Origin: Prolixibacteraceae bacterium UBA1413
GTDB taxonomy: Bacteria; Bacteroidota; Bacteroidia; Bacteroidales; Prolixibacteraceae
Direction: 5' to 3'
Length of the DNA: 64,000 nt
NCBI GenBank assembly: GCA_002304925.1
Contig: DBPT01000022.1
Location: 1 to 64,000, forward strand
Shown one piece after another: positions 59,082 to 64,000 of this stretch. Each line of letters begins with the position of its first letter. Within the stretch, counting starts at the first letter, position 1. The translations under genes and the position numbers were made by a program. The notes beneath the pieces were generated by a model. The model was not told where the DNA came from, did not search any database, and saw only the letters and a list, made by a program, of their open reading frames with translations.

Positions 59082-62000
59082 TTACAAACCTATCTTGAGG
59101 CCAAGGACGTAGCTCTGCACCAGAATGGTATTGTTGTTCATGCCACCGAGCGGATTGGTATTCGAGGAGGCAATATCCCAGTTGGTTTTGTCTTCGGGAT
59201 TCAGTCCCCATTTCACCACTTCTCCCCCGAAGATAAAGGGATTGAGCACCTGGGCCGTGAGGGAGAGCCGCTTGAGACCGATTTTGGTCAGCCAGTTCGG
59301 GGGAACGGTATAGGAGAGTGAAATATTCCTGACGATGATAAAAGTTCCGTTGTTGTATTGCATTGCGGCGGTGATGTTTTCCACGCTTCCGGAATTGGGC
59401 ATGGGCCAGTAGCCTTTGGGGTTGTCCCAGGACCAGACGTCATTTTCCACCCTTCCATTGGGCCATACTCCCCCGTAGGAGTTGGGATATCCTCCGAAAT
59501 ACATCTGCCCCACCCGGGCATACATGAAGGAAGTGAGTTCCCAGGCCTTGTAGGTAAAGGAATTGGTAAGGCCGCCCGTCCATTTCGGCCGGTTGGTACC
59601 CAAAATGACCATGTCGTCACCCGTGATTCTGTAGTCGCCGGCATCGTTCACCCCGTCCTTGTCAGTGTCCACGGTTTTCTGGTCCACCACCCTGATGGTT
59701 CCGGGATAGAACTTGTGTCCGTTCGCGTTGAACTTGGCCATCTCAGCCAACTCCTCCTCCGAATTTCCCCAGATTCCTGCATTCTCATAGTTGTAATAGA
59801 CCTGGATGGGATGCCCGATGAACCAGCGGTTTGCCAGCATGTCGAGAGGTTTCCCTTCGGCGTCCTTGTTGAGCAGTTCGACAATCTGCTCTTTGTTGGT
59901 GTAAAAACTCCACTCTGTTGTCCACCGGAAGTTCTTCTTCCTGATGTTGTCGGTGATGAGTGTGATTTCAATGCCCTCATTCCTGGTTTTCCCGATGTTT
60001 TCGGTTTTGCCGACATAACCCGACACGGCGGGCAGGGTTTTGGGGAGCAACAGGTCAAAGGTATTGGAGCGGTAGAGTTCCACGGTTCCGGAGATGCGGT
60101 TGTTGAGGAAACCGAAATCAAGTCCGAGGTTCAGCTGCCCGGTTTTTTCCCAGGCCATTTCAGGATTTGCCACCACCTGGGGAAGGTATCCGATGGCTGC
60201 CGTAGATCCCCAAATATAGGGATTCCGGCTTAGGGGGCCGGTGGTGGAATAGGGGCTGACGGAAGAGTTACCCGTGATTCCGTATCCCAGGCGGACTTTA
60301 AATTCGTTGATCCAGTTCAGTTCTTTCAGAAAAGGCTCTTCCTGGAGTTTCCAGGCCAGGGCAAAAGAGGGGAAGAAATCCCATTTATGACCCCGTGCAA
60401 GCACCGAGGCGCCGTCCCAGCGCCCGGAAGCGGTAAGCAGATAACGGTTCAGGAAGGCATAGTTCAGCCGCGCCATGTAAGACATCAGGGCATTTTCAGT
60501 AAAGCTGGTGCCATACCCGTCGGGTTTGCCGTTCAGGTTAGCGGCAATGTCATACCACTTGCTGATGTCGTAAATCATGCTTGAACCGCTCATGGAGACT
60601 CCCTCATTTCTGAATTTCTGGGCTGACTGGAGCAGGGTGATCCCCAGATCATGGACGTCGGCGATTTTTTTCTGGAAGTAGAGCAGGTTTTCAGCCACCC
60701 ATGCAAAGCTCTGGTTGGTGGAATACCCAGCAGTATTGGGTTTGTTGGTCAGATGACTGGTGGCGTTGGGGCCTGTCCAGGTTCCATTCCGGAACTGCCG
60801 GTACTGGGTGCCGAAATTGAGGCGGTAGCGCAACCATGGGGTAAAGGTAATTTCACCGAAAGCGTTGGCAAAAACGGAGCCGATGCGGCGGTTGCTCATG
60901 GCCTGGTCTATGTCGATCAACGGATTCCAGAGTGAGAGGTTACCACCCGGGTTCTTGATCCAGAAGCCATGGTCATCCTTGGGAAGGGCGTACGGGAACT
61001 GGTCATTAGCCCTGGAATAGAGGTCCTTGGAACCGGTATTGGAGGTATTGGGAGGCAATATGCCGAAGTTCTGTTCTGACAGGGCTGTATTTACGGAAGC
61101 CCCCACCTTGATCCATTTTGTGGGAGCCAGATCTCCGTTCAGATTCAGGGAATAGCGGTTGTAATCCTGGTCTTTCTGGACGCCCAACTGGTCGAGATAG
61201 GCGAAGGAGACGTAGATTTTCGAAATTTCATTTCCTGAGGAGAGCGACAACTGATGGTGCTGGTTCAATCCCACCCTGAGGGCGTCGGCTCCCCAGTCGT
61301 AACTCCTGATTTTGGAAGCATCATAAACGGGGACCTGGTCGGGCCATCCCAGTTCTTTTTCGGCAGCGGTGGTGGCCCGCATTTTAACGGTTCCTCCCAT
61401 CTCGCCTTCCCACTCATAAGCCCGCATCACCGATTCCCATGCTGTCCGGTCAGCTGCCAAATTGAACTTGGAGACGTCGAGAGCCGGATCGGGATACCCC
61501 AGCTTCACCGGCGTATTCAGGTTGGTAAACTTCTCGGTGCCGTACTGTCCCCCGTTCATCAGGGCCAACCGCCACCTTTCGATGTAATCCGGACCGTCCA
61601 TCCACTCGGTCAGCGACTTGTAATGATCGAAAGAAAATGTATTGGTATAATCAATGGAAACTCTTCCCTCCATCCCCTTTTTGGTGGAGATCAGCACCAC
61701 ACCGTTGGCGCCTCGCGATCCGTAAATGGCAGTTGCCGATGCGTCTTTCAGGATTTCCACCGAAGCGATGTCGTTGGGGTTGATATCCGCCATGCTTCCC
61801 GCCGCCAACGGAATGCCATCCAGCACATATAACGGGGTATTGGAAGCCGATATGGATCGGGTGCCCCGGATCACAATATCGGGAAGTTCACCCGGTTTGA
61901 TGTTGGAAGTGATGTCAATCCCGGCGGCTTTCCCCTGCAAAGCCTGGATGACATTCTGCACAGGCCGCTCCTGAATGGTCTCGTCCGTGACACGGGTCAG

Positions 62001-62519
62001 CGCCCCCGTCACATCGCTCTTCTTCACAGTTCCATACCCAACCACCACCACCTCGTCGAGGCCGATGGTTTCATCCTCCAGCAGGATGTTAAAAACGCTC
62101 TGTGTACCGATGATGACTTCCTGGGGTTTCATCCCGACAAAGGAGAAGTCCAGAACATTGGCGCGGTCCGGTACGGTCAGGGTGAAATTTCCCGACGCAT
62201 CGGTGACCGTTCCCACGGTAGTTCCTTTCACAACCACAGTCGCTCCGGGAATCGCAATACCGTTCTTGTCACTCACCTTTCCACGGATGGTCCGCTCCTG
62301 TTGCATCAACGGAGCATCCGCCAGGTTACCCGGCCTACTCTCCGAAAGGAATTCCGCAACACTCCCCACATCCCCGCCGAAGATCACTCCTCCCGCTGAA
62401 GCACGGTAATATGGGATTACAAACAAAAAGAAGAGCAATCCGAATGAAATCATCTTCATGCCACTTCCCATCCGAAACCGTATGACCGGGTCCGGACAGC
62501 TTTCTCGGTTTTTTTTCAT
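59082..62519 (-). CDS. SusC/RagA-family TonB-dependent outer membrane transporter
   Basis: 1145 residues. After a signal sequence come the carboxypeptidase-like domain (IRGKVSDKNGIAIPGATVVV), the plug (DEVVVVGYGTVKKSDVTGAL, VLDGIPLAAGSMADINPNDI, SIEILKDASA-type ASATAIYGSRGANGVVLI) and a 22-strand-type barrel. It has no N-terminal STN domain. Together with SusD it imports oligosaccharides, here likely galacto-oligosaccharides cut by GH53. The gene starts the PUL operon; 30 bases separate it from SusD. Confidence 0.96.
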   Translation of the reverse strand: MKKNRESCPDPVIRFRMGSGMKMISFGLLFFLFVIPYYRASAGGVIFGGDVGSVAEFLSESRPGNLADAPLMQQERTIRGKVSDKNGIAIPGATVVVKGTTVGTVTDASGNFTLTVPDRANVLDFSFVGMKPQEVIIGTQSVFNILLEDETIGLDEVVVVGYGTVKKSDVTGALTRVTDETIQERPVQNVIQALQGKAAGIDITSNIKPGELPDIVIRGTRSISASNTPLYVLDGIPLAAGSMADINPNDIASVEILKDASATAIYGSRGANGVVLISTKKGMEGRVSIDYTNTFSFDHYKSLTEWMDGPDYIERWRLALMNGGQYGTEKFTNLNTPVKLGYPDPALDVSKFNLAADRTAWESVMRAYEWEGEMGGTVKMRATTAAEKELGWPDQVPVYDASKIRSYDWGADALRVGLNQHHQLSLSSGNEISKIYVSFAYLDQLGVQKDQDYNRYSLNLNGDLAPTKWIKVGASVNTALSEQNFGILPPNTSNTGSKDLYSRANDQFPYALPKDDHGFWIKNPGGNLSLWNPLIDIDQAMSNRRIGSVFANAFGEITFTPWLRYRLNFGTQYRQFRNGTWTGPNATSHLTNKPNTAGYSTNQSFAWVAENLLYFQKKIADVHDLGITLLQSAQKFRNEGVSMSGSSMIYDISKWYDIAANLNGKPDGYGTSFTENALMSYMARLNYAFLNRYLLTASGRWDGASVLARGHKWDFFPSFALAWKLQEEPFLKELNWINEFKVRLGYGITGNSSVSPYSTTGPLSRNPYIWGSTAAIGYLPQVVANPEMAWEKTGQLNLGLDFGFLNNRISGTVELYRSNTFDLLLPKTLPAVSGYVGKTENIGKTRNEGIEITLITDNIRKKNFRWTTEWSFYTNKEQIVELLNKDAEGKPLDMLANRWFIGHPIQVYYNYENAGIWGNSEEELAEMAKFNANGHKFYPGTIRVVDQKTVDTDKDGVNDAGDYRITGDDMVILGTNRPKWTGGLTNSFTYKAWELTSFMYARVGQMYFGGYPNSYGGVWPNGRVENDVWSWDNPKGYWPMPNSGSVENITAAMQYNNGTFIIVRNISLSYTVPPNWLTKIGLKRLSLTAQVLNPFIFGGEVVKWGLNPEDKTNWDIASSNTNPLGGMNNNTILVQSYVLGLKIGL

Positions 62520-63039
62520 AGGATTTTTTGCTAAATAGATTAATGATTAAACCTTGATGATCATCCTGCATTCTTTCCGCGGAAGTGAATTAACCGGAAT
62601 TGAAGAACCCGAAGGACCTCTTATATAAGGGATTAAGCCGTAAAACGCGTATCTTTTGTTCTTCATTCCTGCCGTATAAATCCATAAAGAAGGATCTGAA
62701 ACATATATCATTCATGTGATTTGACGCAAAAGTGAGGTAAGAAACGGATGAAACCTTTGTCCAATATAGTAAAATTTACCCGTATTGATAAGAAAAGTAC
62801 AGACATTTTGTTAACAATAATTTATTATTATTAACACATACCCATCCGCAACTCATTCAGAGGTGTCGTGGTGAAGTCAGGGCAAGGGTTTTGAACGATG
62901 CCGGAAGTGTTAAAACCGTCTCAGGCACTGTTACCTGCGACTTAATGGAGGGATCCCCTGATTGACGGTTGGCTGATCATGGGTTTTTCCGGGAACGGTT
63001 CCTTCAGGTCGGCAAAGAAGCCGGCACATTCAGGGGAGA
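62520..63039. other. 520-base space upstream of SusC
   Basis: The region must hold the promoter and leader of the PUL. There is no full promoter match: TATATTGG on the minus strand (62761-62768) is close to the -7 consensus but lacks a well-spaced TTTG. AT-rich tracts occur at 62700-62840. The frame at 62942-63142 on the minus strand only follows the end of the CotH gene in another frame and is not counted. No RNA gene seen. No regulator (HTCS or sigma/anti-sigma) is in the window. Confidence 0.45.
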
Positions 63040-64000
63040 TTACAGTCCGTTTAGATAAGCGTCCACCTGGTTCATCCGGTTTTGGATCCAGCTGAGCATA
63101 AATTGTGTTTCGGTGTTGATATCGGTGATATATGCGGGCCATTTTTTCCGTTCTCTTTCGAAAGCCCCGGAAGTTGAGAATTGCCGGCGGTAAGTTTCGA
63201 CCCTGGCAGTAAGCTGTGGCATGCTTAATTCATTCTGTCGCAGCTGCTGCCACCTGGTTTTCAGCTGATTTCTGAATCCACCCGGATTAAGGTTCATCAT
63301 TCGGATGAAATAGGCATTCGGGCGGCAATAGCGCGAATCGGTCCCGGGAATACCGGTTACCCCGATGAATTCATCGTTCCGGAGGTCAATTTTGGACCCC
63401 TCCCATTTTCTCCCCCAGCTGGCATCAAGATCCCAGGGGGTGATGAAGAATTTGTTCCGCGAATTGCTATGAAAGGAGAAGAAGGTGTTTTTACCCGTGT
63501 TGTCATCGGCACCGACGGCATTCATAAAAAGCAGGTAATCCACCAGGTTGCTGATTTCCGTTTTGGTTCCGATGTTCATTATAAAATCGTTATCGGTCGA
63601 TAGTGCGGTGTATCTGATGAAATCCCGCAGAGGCTGCCATTTCACCTGGGGTATGGAAGTGGCCGCGGTTTCGGCCTGGTATTCCAGTTCCCAACCGTCC
63701 CAATCGTCAGAATTGTTGTCGATCGCGGCATTGCCATTGACAAATTCTGTGGAACTGCTCCAATGGCTGGCTTTATAAGAGAAACCCTCTTTTTTACTGA
63801 GCTGAAGCTGTTTCCGGTCTATCCGCTCAGTCAGGCAATACAATCCCAAATAGGAATTGTTCAGAAAGACTTCGACGAAATATCCCCTGGTTCCGTTAAT
63901 AGCACGAGGTTCCTTGCTCAGGTAGGGTACCTTGTTCATGTCGATCCATAAATCGGTGCTCAGCCTGTTTCTCATTCTGGCATGATCGATGTACATGGCA
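63040..64000 (-). CDS. CotH-family kinase-like protein (5' partial)
   Basis: At least 319 residues; the frame is open through the right edge, so the true start is outside. CotH-family features: YIDHARMRNRLSTDLWIDMN, RGYFVEVFLNNSYLGLYCLT followed by ERIDRKQLQL, and ITPWDLDASWGRKWEG, where the D-W-D-x-D-like region takes part in catalysis in the spore-coat kinase CotH. Members outside Firmicutes are secreted proteins of unknown target. It is upstream of SusC on the same strand, 520 bases away. Confidence 0.85.
   Translation of the reverse strand, partial: AMYIDHARMRNRLSTDLWIDMNKVPYLSKEPRAINGTRGYFVEVFLNNSYLGLYCLTERIDRKQLQLSKKEGFSYKASHWSSSTEFVNGNAAIDNNSDDWDGWELEYQAETAATSIPQVKWQPLRDFIRYTALSTDNDFIMNIGTKTEISNLVDYLLFMNAVGADDNTGKNTFFSFHSNSRNKFFITPWDLDASWGRKWEGSKIDLRNDEFIGVTGIPGTDSRYCRPNAYFIRMMNLNPGGFRNQLKTRWQQLRQNELSMPQLTARVETYRRQFSTSGAFERERKKWPAYITDINTETQFMLSWIQNRMNQVDAYLNGL

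Noticed and set aside
62942..63142. A 66-codon minus-strand frame at the CotH gene end
   Set aside because: It overlaps the CotH coding region in another frame and has no family match.

Overview
The window looks like a chromosomal segment of a Bacteroidota bacterium, most likely in or near the Bacteroidales/Marinilabiliales. The evidence is a SusC/SusD pair, several promoters of the Bacteroidota type (-33 TTTG, 19-20 bases, -7 TAnnTTTG), almost no Shine-Dalgarno sequences, and gene neighbourhoods typical of the phylum: birA/rsfS/ftsH/cdsA/psd/pssA, purM-prfA-pyrF, and uvrA next to an ECF-type sigma factor. I see no tRNA, rRNA, CRISPR array, prophage or insertion sequence. Most of the window is core chromosome with two accessory metabolic islands.

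Layout. 1-8.3 kb: the tail of a GH94-like phosphorylase, then four large membrane proteins resembling GT-C glycosyltransferases and a GT2 polyprenyl-phosphate glycosyltransferase, probably one glycan-decoration locus. 8.6-18.5 kb: housekeeping genes (coaD, a thioredoxin-fold protein, cutC, miaA, an acyl-ACP thioesterase, map, a GroES-like protein, an aminotransferase) and the phospholipid genes pssA, psd and cdsA. 18.5-27.8 kb: a relic of a LUD-domain gene, ftsH, rsfS, birA, an SRPBCC protein, pyrE, a NUDIX hydrolase, a secreted protein, PPi-dependent phosphofructokinase and mnmH. 27.9-36.7 kb: an SPFH/PH-like/ribbon-helix-helix operon, a sigma factor with a small partner gene, uvrA, a prolyl oligopeptidase lipoprotein and a deoxynucleoside kinase. 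36.7-46.1 kb: a TPR lipoprotein, an M20 dipeptidase, and a catabolic run of two Gfo/Idh/MocA oxidoreductases, a DUF6807 (PmoA-like) protein and a URO-D-family protein, preceded by pyrF. 46.2-54.4 kb: a DUF4126 membrane protein, prfA, purM, an acyl-CoA ligase, a glyoxalase-fold protein, DUF3109, gpmI and a very acidic small protein. 54.7-64 kb: a polysaccharide utilisation locus (SusC, SusD, GH53 endo-galactanase, and a stand-alone MetH-activation-like protein) with a CotH-family gene at the edge.

How the genes fit together. The GT2 enzyme would load a sugar on polyprenyl phosphate, and the GT-C proteins would transfer it outside the inner membrane. The PUL would import and cut beta-1,4-galactan. 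The oxidoreductase/DUF6807/URO-D run probably processes a sugar-derived metabolite.

The most unusual signal is not a gene. A family of degenerate purine-rich hexamer arrays (consensus RAGGTW, strictly 6-base phased) sits in four separate intergenic spaces. Three other short tandem arrays (periods 8, 11 and 14) lie at gene boundaries, and several arrays overlap or directly follow a stop codon. Also notable are the LUD-domain relic in a conserved gene order, the MetH-activation-like protein 3 bases downstream of a galactanase, and a 26-base sequence shared by the starts of two unrelated genes.
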